Source: Larus michahellis
Taxonomy: Eukaryota; Chordata; Aves; Charadriiformes; Laridae
Length of the DNA stretch: 64,000 bases
Direction: 5' to 3'
Assembly (NCBI RefSeq): GCF_964199755.1
Contig: NC_133898.1
Span: 130,012,224 to 130,076,223, forward strand
Position numbers and translations under genes: made by a program. The notes under the pieces are model-generated. The model did not search any database. It was given only the letters and a program-made list of their open reading frames with translations, and had not been told where the DNA came from. Position 1 is the stretch's first letter; each line of letters starts with the position of its first letter. Shown piece after piece: positions 1 to 12,490 of the stretch.

Positions 1-996
1 TATTCTCTGCAGCGTTCTTGAAACCACGTCGTCTCCCACACACCTCGATAAGCCTGCTCATAGAAATAGCAGCCAATTACAACCAACAGTGGCACGAGGT
101 ACAGAACACTGAACACACCAATCCGGATCATGAACTTCACTAGTTTGTCCTGGTTCTCTTTTTCTAATGGGATTTCAATGCGAACCCGATTGAGGGAGAT
201 AATGCCAGCTAGCAGAAGGGAAACTCCAACAACAACATACAGGCAGAGAGGTGCAAGTACAAAGTATCTTAATGCATCCACATCATAGAGGCCAACAAAA
301 CATACGCCGCTAATATTGTCACCTTCAATTTTATTCATTGCTAAGAGGATGATGGTTAGAGTTCCTGGAATGCCCCAGGCACTGGCGTGGAAGAGCAATG
401 CCTTCTTCTCGATGGCTTCACTGCCCCATTTTGGCACGGCTGCCAAGAACCAGGTGATGGTAAGAATGACCCACCAAACACTGCCAGCCATGGTAAAGAA
501 ATAGAGCACCATGAAAAGCATGGTGCAAGCCTTGTTGTGAGAGCCCTGGGTCACTGTGGAAGCCTTGTACTGGGCAGGGCTAGATGCGTTACACGCTACT
601 CGGTCTTCAAGCAGAAAGCCAATGAAGAAAATTAATGACACCATCATGTAACAGACAGCGTAAAATATTATCGGTCTTTCTGGATAGCGAAATCTTGTGA
701 CATCAATCAGAAAAGTTAAAAAAGTAAACAAGGTAGCGGAAAGGCAGACGATGGAGATCACTCCGATGAAGTAGCGAGCAAAGGAGAGCTCTTCACGCCG
801 AAAGTACATATTTGGGCATGGAGGGGAACAGTCCCGTACCCTCAGGAAAGAGTAACCCAGATCAGGGTCTATTTTCAACTCCTGAGGACACCAAAAACCA
901 TAATCCCTCTGTACTGCCATTGGGGCCTCTTCTGTGGGCTCCCCAGCTAAATTGAGGTCCACAAGACGAGGATATGGCTCATCACAATCTGGGAAT
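1..996 (-). CDS. FZD3: FZD3 coding exon 3 (partial at window edge): linker, TM1 to about TM6
   Basis: Frizzled-3 is a seven-pass Wnt receptor of the plasma membrane, acting mainly in planar cell polarity and axon guidance. The minus-strand translation is open for the whole 996 nt and follows Frizzled-3 closely: [14 protein letters not shown] at the start, then [32 protein letters not shown] before TM1, then [67 protein letters not shown] and [20 protein letters not shown], ending in the third extracellular loop. A clear acceptor (polypyrimidine plus AG) precedes base 996, and the first base completes a split Arg codon (AG|A, residue ~129). By my count it encodes residues ~129-461. Base 1 falls inside a Tyr codon, so TM7, the KTxxxW Dishevelled-binding motif and the tail lie outside the window. 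No frameshift or stop was seen. FZD6 is the closest relative, but residue-level agreement favours FZD3. Confidence 0.96.
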
Positions 997-2558
997 CTAA
1001 AAAGTAAGAAAAGAATTATTTACAAGTAATAAACACATACTCCGCAAAGACTAGCAACCTTATTTATATGTCTGACTTTAGACACGCTAACCAGAGCGAA
1101 ACCAAAGACAATCCAAATAATGGGTAACCCATGAAATACTACACTATGTTTAAACAAACTCTAGAACTCATTGTCATAGAATGCGGCAGACGTTGAAACT
1201 ATAAAATACGTTTAAAAATAAACCAGAGAAATAAATGGACAAGAGGCCCACTGGGGCTTTAAGAATAAAGGTGAGGATAGAAAATACATCTCGGGAAGTC
1301 TATAAATTTAGGCTTACTGTAAACTGAGACTATATGCCCAAGGACACATGATTTTATAAGAACATTTAAAAACCTTTCCATAAGCAACTGTACTAGCTGC
1401 TATCGGACAGGACGGTGAGCTAGTTAGGCCAAAAATCCAACCTAGCACTGCTACTAGCATTAATACATTGGAATTACGATGAAGCTATTTCTGTAATTAA
1501 GTAAAGCTCTGGCTGGAGGCTAAGGGCTGCTGGAGATGCAGGAGAGACTGGAGGGATTCCATGCGGAGTTGTCCCATTCTTCCCTCTGCTAAACGTTATC
1601 ACCTCAGCAAGTGCAGTATAAGCTAAGTGTGCCTGTTCCTCTGCCACAGTGCATCTTCTGGCACAATGGCACTAGCACAGCACCAGCAAAGTTTCAATAT
1701 TTTTAGATCTGGTTTTGAAATTTCACTACCTGGGCCTTACTGAGGAGATGGGAGGACCTAAAGGCCCAGGCATCTGTTTGGAGTAGGGAGTTAGAGCCAT
1801 CTTTGATCCAGTTTTTCGGGACCTAGAAGCATCTTCTGACACTCTTTTCCTAAAAGAAGTTTTAACTGTTTTTCACTCTCTCCAATCCAACTGTAAGAGA
1901 CTATTTCATCCTGTTTGTGCTCCTGTATTTTATTAACTGTTGGAGTCACTTACAAAAAATAAAGCATAAAGATATTGTTTTCAATTTCATGTATATTCTG
2001 TTTCAAATAGATTAGAACATCATCAAATACTTTTCTATGAAGTTATTCGTATAATGTAAAGCAGAAAACATCGATTTGCACACAAGCTCAACAAGAGGTA
2101 GATGCTCTGGAAACAGAGCTTTGAGATTTTGTACACCCATCAAAACCAGCCAGCTCCCCCCTCAGAAAAAGAGACTATTAATCTCTAGCGTATGGAATTT
2201 TGCCTAACTCAGAGAAATTTATAGCAGTACCACCTATTAAACTTCAGTATAGCAGACAAAACCAGGTCAGCATAAATGCCAAAGAAGAAGAAAAATAGAG
2301 GGGTATACTCATTCAGTTAAGAAAGCGCATGTGCAGTTTACAGTAATTGCCCACAGAAATTTTCAACTTATCTCCTGGGCAGATGATAGAAATATGAACT
2401 CAATTTCCACCCCAGGAAACAGGCTGTTACACAAATGGAAGGGAAAATAAGGGCACTTGTAATGGAACACATTTAAAACGTCCATTTCAGATCATAAAAC
2501 ATCCTAGACCATACCAAAATTTTATCCTGGGATTCTGAAAAAAACCAGATTTGCTCAC
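997..2558 (-). other. FZD3: FZD3 intron between coding exons 2 and 3
   Basis: A 1.56-kb AT-rich intron with donor GTGAGC next to base 2559 and an acceptor ending TTTTTAG before base 996. I recognise no gene or mobile element in it. Confidence 0.85.
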
Positions 2559-2755
2559 CTGGTGCACTCCATATCCTCAGGCCAAGAGACCCCAAACATC
2601 TCCATGAGTTTGGAGCACTCGCTGTATGCTCTTTGACAGAGTCTGCGACAAGGGAGAGTGACGCGGCCGTACTCCATGCACACAGGAGCATAGAGGGCAC
2701 ACAGAAATGGTCGAAAATCTCTGGAGCATTCCAAATTCACCATCGGATGAAATGG
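2559..2755 (-). CDS. FZD3: FZD3 coding exon 2: core of the Frizzled cysteine-rich domain
   Basis: This exon encodes residues ~64-129, starting PFHPMVNLECSRDF and ending in ECTR with the last codon split. It carries the conserved core FLCALYAPVCMEYGRVTLPC followed by RRLCQRAYSECSKLMEMFG, with the cysteine spacing of the Wnt-binding cysteine-rich domain. The exon is 197 nt. Its acceptor (TTTTCTAG before base 2755) and donor (AG|GTGAGC after base 2559) are both canonical on the minus strand, and phases agree with the flanking exons (0 in, 2 out). Read-through into the intron hits a stop at once, which supports the donor. The domain binds the Wnt lipid and sits extracellularly. Confidence 0.96.
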
Positions 2756-5290
2756 CTAGAAAAGAAAAAGGAGAATTCAATACCTACAAACGGCAGTTTT
2801 GTAGAACATTTCAGCAGGAAGGTGTAATTTGTCTCATGAGGTGTTAGGGCTTTCACAACCATAACCACAACCTTCATTTTCTGAAATTTGTCTGTTGAAA
2901 GCAGTGATCTTAGGAAGACAGGCAATCAAGAAGCCCGGGGACAATGACAAAGAGTCACAAGGGACATCTATGTACTCGATTTGCATTAAGATCAATGGGA
3001 ATTAGACAGCTCACCACCTCTGAGGATTCAGGCTTAGCTTCACATTTCCAATAACAGTCACATAAACGTGATTCCTTTTAGTGCTTGTGCAGCTGACAGA
3101 CACATCCCGAATGGCTAGCTGCTTATTAAGTAGGATACTATGAAAAACTTGCATTTGCTTGATGAGATTACAATCTGAGAAATGTCAGATAATGCAAGAT
3201 TCCTTGACGATACAGGAATATAGCATACTGTGATCTTTCAAATATTATTCTCAGAGCGTGACATAATGACTGTAAATAATATCTCTATTTCCTGAATTTC
3301 TCCAGCAGGGCAGCGTTCTTCATATCTTTCTACAAAATGCAAACACAGGACGTTTTCCACTGTGTTCTTCCTACAGCATCTTGTCCAACTGAAGAGAATC
3401 CATCCGTTAAAATCTTAGTTCTATCATGCTATCATCATTATATAAGTTCTCATACGGACATAGAACCTTCTAGCTTACAGAACAGGGCTGTAATTACAAC
3501 AAAATCACATTAACTATGTCGTTTCTTGACTAACCACCAGAAAGCACAGTGAAATCAAAGCCTGAAAAAAATTAGTCAGAAAAAATAACTGGTGTCTTGT
3601 GCTACTAGAACAGGTTTAAGTAACAGTGATAGCAACGCTCCTTGGAAGCACTGACAGAAAATCACCATCAGCCAATATATAGCTGTTCTTGAGTATTTCT
3701 GAAGACGAAAAAGAAGGAAAAAAAGTAGGACAGGGATTTATGTCTTAATAAAAACTGGTGCACATTGATAATCCATGTTATCTTCTTACTCTCCAGCATG
3801 GGTTCATTTTGTTCTTGCTTGTTATGGCTTGTCTTTAAAACTCTCCAGGAGTCAATCAATATCTTATTCCGAGTTTGTGTGGCACCTACCACTATACAAA
3901 GCCTCACCACAGCTTCGGATATTAATGTAAGGTCAATTATATTCTCTTAAGAGTGGAACTACAGAATATCAAAATACATTAGAACTTACAACTCTAGAAT
4001 AAAACAAAACAGCCTGTGAAAGCTGAATTACTCTGCTACCTCCAGACTGGAGAAACAGCAGTGGCATTTTAGTAACCCACCTCTTTTCCTTGACTTATCT
4101 TTCAAATCGTAGCTTGAAGGGAAAAGGTGACTGCTGCTTGATCGATGGCAATGCTTACACGAGCTCTGTTCTACATAGATTTTTATAAAAAGTCCATTAT
4201 CTTGATACCAGAGTTTCCTCTTCTCCCCAGCCTAGCAGGATTATAGAGCAAGAAGTCTAATCTTCAGAATTTGTGGCGCAATAGCAGAAGCACAAATGAA
4301 CCTGCTATATATATATATATCTAAAAAACCTAAATCGTATTACAGCCAAAGCTGAAGAGTAAGCTGTAGAAAGATTACATTTTCAAACAGCAATTTCCTG
4401 AGAAGTATTTTAAGCCAGTTCAACATTTTCTTTTCCCAAACTACAGAACGGAACAGACCCAATAACAAAAAATAGGTCATCTTCTATGGCAATATATATG
4501 ACAACTACTAGAAATGATGAGGAAAAGTTTCACGTTTCAGTTCCTCCTTATCACCTCCGTACTCTTGCAATTCTTCCATCCTTCTTCGCCTCCCTTGCAA
4601 AAGGTTCATTTTCAGAATATAAGACACAACCATGCTGTGATTTTACTGATTTTTTTTTTTTAAAACATAATTATTATTTACAGAGCTGATTAAATTCTCT
4701 TCAGCACTACGCATTTTTGAAAATGCTGTTATCTGACAACAGAGCCGTGGAAGTTGGCAACAGCTTGTATGAAGGGCAGTATAAGCCTTCAGAGGTATTG
4801 ACAAGGAAAAATGAAGCAACAGTTGGAAAGTATTTACATTTACAAGCTCATTGTTACTCAAGGAACACTTTCTATTTGGCTGGGCATTCAGATGCATAAA
4901 TGGTTTTATTTTTAAATAGTTATTGCCTACAACACAGTTAAAGATATTGTTTGACAACAAGGATCCAAGAAATTGATTCTAAGTAGTTATAACACCTGAC
5001 TTCACTGGAAAAGCGTAAGCTAATAGTCTGCCTTTATTTGACAGCAAGGGAAAATAAAACCCCACTTTTATTTTGGGAAGTGTTTAACTTTCCTTCTTTT
5101 CAAAGAACCTTGAAAATAAGAACATGAAGTTATATCTTTCTAAAAAAGAGCTACTAGCTTAATGCCTGCCCCCGAAAAGTCTTGCCTCTTGCCACTGCAG
5201 TTTTGCATGTACCTATAGCTAAATTTCAAGTTCTCCTGACAAGTGCTCTACCGCTGTCCTCTGATACGCCTTCCATTAAAAAAAAGATGC
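2756..5290 (-). other. FZD3 long intron, 3' part without recognisable repeats
   Basis: AT-rich intronic sequence. I see a short (TA)n run at about 4306-4320 and scattered homopolymers, but no gene, LINE or SINE I can name. Confidence 0.6.
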
Positions 5291-5293
5291 TTC

Positions 5294-5717
5294 AGCACAG
5301 GAAGGACACGGACCTGTTGGAATGGGTCCAGAGGAAGCCACGAAGATGATCTGAGGGCTGGAGCCCCTCTACTACGAAGACAGGCTGAGTTGGGGGTGTC
5401 CAGCCTGAAGAAGAGAAGGCTTCGGCGAAACCTTATAGTGGCCTTCCAGTCCCTAAAGGGGGCCTATAGGAGAGATGGGGAAGGAGTCTGGATCAGGGAA
5501 TGGTGCAATAGGATGAGGGGGAATGGTTTTAAACTGGAAGAGGGGAGATGTAGATTAGATATTAGGAAGAAATTCTTTCCTGTGAGGGTGGTGAGACCCT
5601 GGCCCAGGTTGCCCAGAGACGTTGTGGATGCCCTGGTCTAGTGGGAGGCGTTCCTGCCCATGGCAGGGGGTTGGAACTACATGATCTTTAAGGTCCCTTC
5701 TAACCATTCTATGATTT
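5294..5717 (+). mobile_element. CR1 LINE, 5'-truncated, plus strand
   Basis: This is the 3' ~420 bp of a CR1 non-LTR retrotransposon. It runs from a GGACACGGACCTGTTGG block through the end of ORF2 (translated motif LDIRKKFFPVRVV, then PWPRLP) into the 3' UTR (GGTTGGAACTACATGATC, GGTCCCTTCTAACC) and ends CATTCTATGATTT, the CR1 octamer tail. 5' truncation by incomplete target-primed reverse transcription is usual in this family. It lies antisense in the FZD3 intron. Confidence 0.93.
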
Positions 5718-8700
5718 AGAAGTTTCTCTTTTACTGCTACTTCACCTTCATTAAAAGCTCTGTTTGGTTTTGGTTGATCCGCAGAAAGCTGTACCATTTA
5801 GGAAGACCCCAGGCTCCCTCAGGGTGTGCACGTAGAAAACTGTGCAAACAGAGCTCCAGATCATGGCTATTGCAAAGCAAAGGAAAAGCAGTAAAGCAAG
5901 TTCAAGGGAACAGAAAAGTACCAGTATTTCCTTGTATCCTATTGATCCTGCTAGGGGCAGGTGGCTGTTGCCACAGCTTTCAGCCAACTCCAAAGGACAC
6001 TGGGCAATGGTGTCCGAGGGAATATTGGAAGCGAGACAAGAAACGTCCAAAAACGGGGATGCAGATGGTGCTCTTTGGCAATGGCTCGGGGGTTGAAAGA
6101 GCACTCTCAGTAAGAGCAGGCTGTCCCCTTCAGCAGCCCCAGGGTGCTCAAATATGTGGGCTGCGAGACAGCTGCCTAAACACTGCCTTCTCCTGCTGGC
6201 TAAGATGCCATTCATTTTCCAAGACATCCACATGGGCCTGGACGATCAAGTCTGTCCTCTCTTGGGCCTGACAGATACGGCACAGGGTCTATGCAGAGAC
6301 CCGCTCCCTTCTGGCATGGCAGCTGGAGGCTGGGTTGAAGACGCTGAAACATCTGAAGCAACACTTGTGTAACTGAATGTTCCCTGACAAAGTCCCCCAG
6401 ACCCTGGAGGGCACGTTAGATGCACTTAGGGTTCTTTATCACTGAAGAAAACATGCAACCCCAACAACACTGAAGAAATACATTTCAATCGGGGTAATTT
6501 AATAGGACTGTTCCCCTAGTGCTGGCTGTTCTGTTTCTCAGCAGCTCCAGGCCCCTCTCACACCATCCCTTCTCTCAAAATAGCAACTGCAGGCAGACAA
6601 AAACTCTCTTATGAGTTATATCAGATAAGTTTATTTTCAAATCATGAAGAGGCTAAGCTAGACAGCAGAAGAACAAAAAACCCTACAACTACTCCTTGTA
6701 ATGCGATAGAAGAGACTCGCTTGCTTTCAACCCGTAACAGCAGCATTTGTGCGTGTGAGCAGCTCAGCCTGTTAGCACCCTGTCTCTAAAATTATCTTAC
6801 TTCCTTGCAGCTCCTAAGACGAAAAGTCACTTCCACCTACTGATTATGTTGTTCACTATTAAAAATAAAGCCAGCGAGACGAAGAGACTTTTTTTATGCT
6901 CTTGCCCAAGGATGCAGTGCAAGTTATGACATTTAGCCCTATTCCTCTTCAGTGCATAACAAAAGGCTCTCTGTTTAACGGGACGTGGTTTTGAGGAGCG
7001 CCTGTTGAACAACTCAACATACAGAGGAAAAAGGAAGAGGACAATGACAAGAAAAGATGTGATAGCCAAACTGATTTCAATAATTCATGCCAAGCCCTGG
7101 GAAATCCAAGAAGGGGAAGAGATAAATGTTTAAGAAGAGATAAACTCTTCTTCGCTCCTGAAGGTATTTAAGTATTTAAAATATGCCAGCTCACATAACT
7201 GTATGATATATCTACAGTTGTACACCCACTGGTCCTTCCATCTCTGAGAACAATCTTTATGTCCACGGAAATTCCTTCAAGCCCAGTGATAACAGCAGCA
7301 TTATGAACTTGACTTTCTTCAGGCTGAGACAGAACACACTCATCCCTCTGTTGCTTTGCCACGCAGGTGTTGTGGACCAAATAACACACCGCAATCCTGT
7401 ATCGCTGCTTTCTTCGGAGCACTCCAATTTGGAGTCCAACCTTACCCATGTCTTCTCTCCCTCTTCCCCAGAATTTTCTTCGCCGGTAGCAAACCTGCCT
7501 TAGGAAATTTCCCAACTCCCAGCAGCGTGGCCCCAGCTCCTTCTTCCCTGCCTACAATTCCTACCTGCTGAAAAGACAAACCCTGGGCAATGTTTTAACA
7601 GACAGGCTCTAACAGAGACTAGAAATTTCCTGCTTACCTTTGTTTTTCTTTTGGATTTTTTTTTTTTTTTCAGAAGGGGACGAAGGACAATTTTTTTTAA
7701 CAAATTCTCACTTTTGGTTACAAAGCAAGAGTTATAACTGTAATTATAAATACACCATGGAAATGCACCACATTTTCGGACTTCTCATATTATTGAGAGC
7801 TAATAAACCAAATTCTACCTTTTATTTTACACAGCAGTAGCCATTTAGCTGGCTGTTATTTGGAAATTAACATTATTGCAAGAGTTAAACGAAATAATTT
7901 TGGTGATCTTTCACTGTTCTGTTTGTTTATATATTCCTTTCTTTTAACAGAAACCCGAACAGGAAGCGTTCTCACAAACTCATAGACGGAAGCAGGGAAG
8001 TTTTCTTCCCTCGGGCTCACGGGAAAAGCGCGATGCTATGACTATCAATTACTGTTGCAATTCTCTGGTGGAAGAAACTGCCTCAGGGCGTATCCTGTCT
8101 CGGGCCAGCCACATGCTCTGCTCTTTCTGTGCTGCGTTGCTCTATGTTTGATTTTAGCTTGCTCTTCATTAGGAGAAAAATCTTGAATTGTATCTCAAAG
8201 TGCATGGGCAATAATGCTTTCCAGGCTACCTCCCAAGGAGCTGCAGCTCGATTTAACTCTTCAGCCAGCAGCAAGTTAGACTGAACATATTACTGCCTCC
8301 TGCCTCTGATAACGACATGTCTTCTCCAATTGAACGGCTCTCGCAGCTCTGACGGTTCACGTGAAAGCTCTCAAGAGACTGTTAAAAGCAGAACTGGTTT
8401 TCTTGAGACAGTGGAAATTTGTTCTCCAATGGCTCTGACGTGCAACGTTCCTCTGAATCCTGCCAGGTTTGCTGGAGCCTATAGCCCATGGTCATGCTGG
8501 TACACACACTTCACTTGAAAATATTTGTTCTAAGTTAATATCCTGAGCTGAACAACTGCTGTAGTACTTCAAGTGCTAATGCTAACTTCAAATTAGGCTG
8601 AACTTGAGGCTCCTACCTCAGCCTAACTGGTGATTCCTAAAGAAGATTCAGGAGTGCTTACACAGGCGCACAGGCACTGGCGGTTTGCGAAGAGCAGTGA

Positions 8701-8809
8701 GCTGGGGCACTAGCTTCTTCAAAAAAAACCAAAGCAAAAACCATAGCCAGATCCAACAGAAAGCTACCTTTTCCCACCCAGTTTGACCTTGAGCTAGATA
8801 GTGCCACAT
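5718..8809. other. Intronic sequence, no recognised gene
   Basis: FZD3 intron sequence containing T-rich runs (for example near 7649-7670). Overlapping reading frames of about 160 codons on both strands at 5751-6271 have no protein motif I recognise. I see no clear repeat here. Confidence 0.5.
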
Positions 8810-8895
8810 TCTAGTGGGAGGTGTCCCTGCCCAGCGCAGGGGGTTGGAACTAGATGATCTTTAAGGTCCCTTCCAACCTGAACCATTCTGTGATA
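8810..8895 (+). mobile_element. CR1 3'-end fragment, plus strand
   Basis: About 85 bp of the CR1 3' UTR: TAGTGGGAGGTGTCCCTGCC, then GGTTGGAACTAGATGATC, GGTCCCTTCCAACC and a decayed tail CATTCTGTGAT. It is the same subfamily type as the copies at 5.3 kb and 12 kb. Confidence 0.9.
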
Positions 8896-11784
8896 AGTAA
8901 TGGCTGCAGAAAGGGCCAGAAACACAGAGACAGGTGTGTAAAAGTCCATTTCTTTTGGAACCAATCCACGCTTGCTCAACTTACTGTGACTATGGAGGCA
9001 CAGTTTTCTTGCACAGACACTTTATTCTGTTCTCAAAAGGCAATAGGCTAATTTGCCCAAGCCTGCTTTTAATGCACAGTGCCAAGATAAATTTAGTGTA
9101 GAATACTTAGCATAACGTATATTTAAAGCTTACCTCATGATTAACTTCCTTGTCTGGAGAAACTTAGGTATACTTTTTTTTGGTAATTATTTTTAGCTTT
9201 GCACAGTGATGCAGGTATGAAAAGCCAAAGGGGGTCACAATTCTGGCTGCTCATTAATTAAGCTTTCCTCTCCTCAAACCAGGACACCTCTTCAGCATGG
9301 AAAAAAGCTACTCTCACATCATCTGTGTGAACCCTTATGAACCACATAACCCACTGCCTTCCAATATCCCATGTCTCATAATTCCATGTTAGCTGGAAAA
9401 ATTATGGTTGCAATGAGGATTAGACTGATACTGTACTACTTTACAGACTGGGAAGCAAAAAATTTCAGATTGTTTTACCTTAGTCCTAAATGTGTATGTC
9501 CACAATAGCTCTTAAGTAATTCCAACAATAAAAACGTCAAGTACTTAGTATGGTTTTAAATTATTGTTTTCTCATGCTATAGGTTGAACCAGACAATCAC
9601 CCTGTTATTTACTTTAAAACTTAAGACCAATTATGTTACCTGGCTGACTTGTGAAAGGGCAGCAATCATGCAAACCAGCCTAAGCTTTCTGGTCTGTAAA
9701 CAGACAGCTGAGGTTAATTTCTCAACTGCAGGGGAAAAAAAAGTAGGATAAAGATGAAAGTATTTAAAAGACAGCAAGTGACATTAATCTTTGTCTATAT
9801 GACTAAAAAGCAGAGCCATCTGCTCTTGTTCTTTAAAGAGGTCTCCTGCTTCATTTTAAATTCTGAAGTTCCTTTGGAAGACGCTGAAAAGATGGCATCC
9901 ATCTGTCAATTTGCACTTTTCCTAAATGTGATCTTTATGTTTTAGGAACCGATGAGTGCAGATGGGTGGTCCTGGTAACAATTTCCATTTGCAAGAAGTG
10001 TTAGTTTTTATAAGACAGCTGAGGCTGCTTGGACTTCCTCCTTCTTCTCCATATGCCTGCTGTGATGGGCTTGGGAGAATTCCAAAGTATCACAGACAAA
10101 TAAATACATAGTCCTCTGGACCATATTTTAGATACTATTAAGACGCTAAAAAGCACACTTGCCTGGACAAGCAAGAGACTACTGGGCAGGAGCTCCAAGT
10201 CCTGACAAAATAATATTTTTCATTTAAATGACACATTTCTGTCTCCTGTGGTTGCAAAGACAACCTTCCAAGTACAAACTGAGTGCGAGCACCGCTTTGA
10301 TGCCTGCCAAAAAGTGCTCCAGCGCTGTTGTCACTGTGGGAAGGAGAAAGATATCCATTATGAGAAGTGGAGCGTTAGCGATAACAACCTTTCCTTTCCC
10401 TCAACTCTGCCACCACAGGCTGATCTGCATGTCAGGGACTCATGGACTATTTCTGCCCACTCAAGGGAGGCCTGTCTCCTTGAAGAATAACAGGAGTGAA
10501 GAGCATAAACAGTTCACTGTTGGCACGGTGCTCAAGAATTCATCTTGCTGAGTGAAGGAGGAAAAGCATTCGGTACGATGATTTGTTAGAAGACTTGACG
10601 CTAACTTGAGAGCACACAATGCAGTCAGTAGCCAGGTCAAGTTCTTCAGAGCTCATAAAAAGGGAATTTCTAATAATAGGAAACTTGACGGAAGATGGAG
10701 ATAAAGACATAGCCAAACTTCAAAATCACCAATCAGATTTGCTTCACCTTTTCATTTTTACTGCCATCAACATATAGAATGACAGCATCTGCCACATCAT
10801 GAACAACATTAACACTCTGCAGAATAAAATTAGACAAGTTGGATTTCTAAAATACAATGAAAGCAACGCTGAATACCCCTATTGAAGAGAATTTACTTTT
10901 ATTTCTTCGCTAACTGTGGGTTGGTCTTTTTTTTGTTTTGGTTTTTTTTGTTTTGTTTTGGTTTTTTTTTTTTTAACACAGCTGATGTTGCAGAATACCT
11001 AAGAGACCTTAATATTACAAGCCAATGCAGACTACTTGAAGCTCCATGTTTTCCACTGGGATGAGGATGGAAGGCAGCTTCTGTTTTCTGAATTCTGATA
11101 TTCAAGCCAAAGTGCTTCTTGACAGACTAAGCAAGGGCACGTACAGTATGCTGACTCCCTTAAAAGTAAATGTGAACTGTAGAGTTGTCATCTTCCTCCT
11201 CCTATATGGCTGTGAAGTGAGGGCAAACTACACTTGTCATCTAATGCAATTCAGGGTGCAGCTTCACAATGGGCCTAAGTTTACCGACCCCTGCCCTCTC
11301 CTCTGCCTCCCACCTCTTTCACACTGACTTGGGTTTAAGATTGATTTAAATTGCCCATGAAACCAACCTCAAAGCCACACATCCTGTATTTGGACCACTA
11401 CTAGTGTAAAAAGTCCTGAATGCTGAGACCTTTGAGTGTTAGCATCTAAATGTCTTTCCTGTGTCATACACCTAGGTTGATCAATTCAATTTTTTTAAGC
11501 TGTTTTTTACTGGTTTAGTTCCTTAATGACCTTACAATAGGTTTGGGCAGACTCTGGTGCCAGTGCAAGAGGCGCAAAAGGAGCGGGTGTTACTGGAGGA
11601 TGAAGAACAGGGCACAGCTAGGCTGACCTCACAGCTAGTTAACACTGAACCCTAAGCTGTGCTGCTCAGGACATCTGGTGTGTTCATAACCATCTAAAAT
11701 AGAGCTCAACTGCCCTGCACCCCGCCAGACCCAAAAAAACATTACAAGGATGGAATACAGGATCCAGCTTTGAAGTCCTCAACA
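8896..11784. other. Intronic sequence, no recognised gene
   Basis: FZD3 intron. Apart from the T/G-rich tract at 10927-10974 I recognise nothing. Confidence 0.5.
10927..10974. repeat. T/G-rich simple repeat
   Basis: Nearly pure T with interspersed single G or GG (TTTTG-like units) over about 48 nt. On the minus strand, in the direction of FZD3 transcription, this is an A/C-rich tract, a plausible remnant of a retroposon A tail. Confidence 0.8.
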
Positions 11785-11786
11785 AC

Positions 11787-12435
11787 AGAAGGACACGGAC
11801 CTATTGGAGAGGGTCCAGAGGAGGGTCATAGAATCACAGAATGGTTTGGGTTGGAAGGGACCTTAAAGATCACCTAGTTCCAACCCGCTGCCATGGGCAG
11901 GGACACCTCCCACTAGACCAGGTTGCTCCAAGCCCCGTCCAGCCTGGCCTTGAACACTTCCAGGGAAGGGGCATCCACAACTTCTCTGTGTCCACGAAGC
12001 CAATCCGAGGGCTGAAGCACCTCTCCTATGAAGACAGGCTGACAGAGTTGGGGCTGTTCAGCCTGGAGAAGAGAAGGCTCTGGGGAGACCTCAAGCCCCT
12101 TTTCCAGTACTTAAAGGGGGCCTATGAGAAAGCTGGAGAGGGACTTTTTATAAGAGCATGTAGCGATAGGAGAAGTGGTAATGGCTTCAAACTATAAGAG
12201 GGGAGATTTAGATTAGGTATCAGGAAGAAATTTTTCACTCTGAGGGTGGTGAGCCCCTGGCCCAGGTTGCCCAGAGAAGCTGTGGCTGCCCCATCCCTGG
12301 AGGGGTTCAAGGCCAGGCTGGACGGGGCTTGGAGCAACCTGGTCTGGCGGGAGGTGTCCCTGCCCAGGGCAGGGGGGTGGAACTGAACAGTCTTTAAGGT
12401 CCCTTCCAACCCAAACCATTCTGTGATTCTATGAT
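11787..12435 (+). mobile_element. CR1 LINE (plus) interrupted by a nested minus-strand CR1
   Basis: A plus-strand CR1 begins with GGACACGGACCTATTGG, is interrupted at about 11828, and resumes at about 11993 with CCACGAAGCC, continuing through the ORF2 C-terminus and 3' UTR to CATTCTGTGATTCTATGA at 12434. The flanking halves rejoin in the order seen in the uninterrupted copy at 5.3 kb. A short minus-orientation CR1 tail remnant (ATAGAATCATAGAATGG) sits just downstream at about 12460-12490. Confidence 0.93.
11829..11992 (-). mobile_element. CR1 3'-end fragment nested in another CR1, minus strand
   Basis: Starts with the reverse-complemented tail TCATAGAATCACAGAATGG, then GGTTGGAAGGGACC and CAGGTTGCTCCAAGCCCCGT, ending around CAACTTCTCTG. 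It is about 160 bp of 3' end inserted in inverted orientation into the older plus-strand CR1. The inner copy therefore must be younger than its host. Confidence 0.92.
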
Positions 12436-12490
12436 ATGTTTAAGGTAAACTCTTGAGTTTTATAGAATCATAGAATGGTTCCATAGAATG

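Noticed and set aside
5751..6271. Overlapping frames of 160 (minus) and 165 (plus) codons
   Set aside because: No recognisable domain, no splice-consistent neighbours, and both strands open together. Probably chance, though a non-coding transcript cannot be excluded.
12122..12409. Minus-strand frame within the CR1 at 12 kb, with similar ones at 37.2 kb and 55.1-55.6 kb
   Set aside because: They are antisense shadows of CR1 3' ends and recur wherever that sequence recurs.
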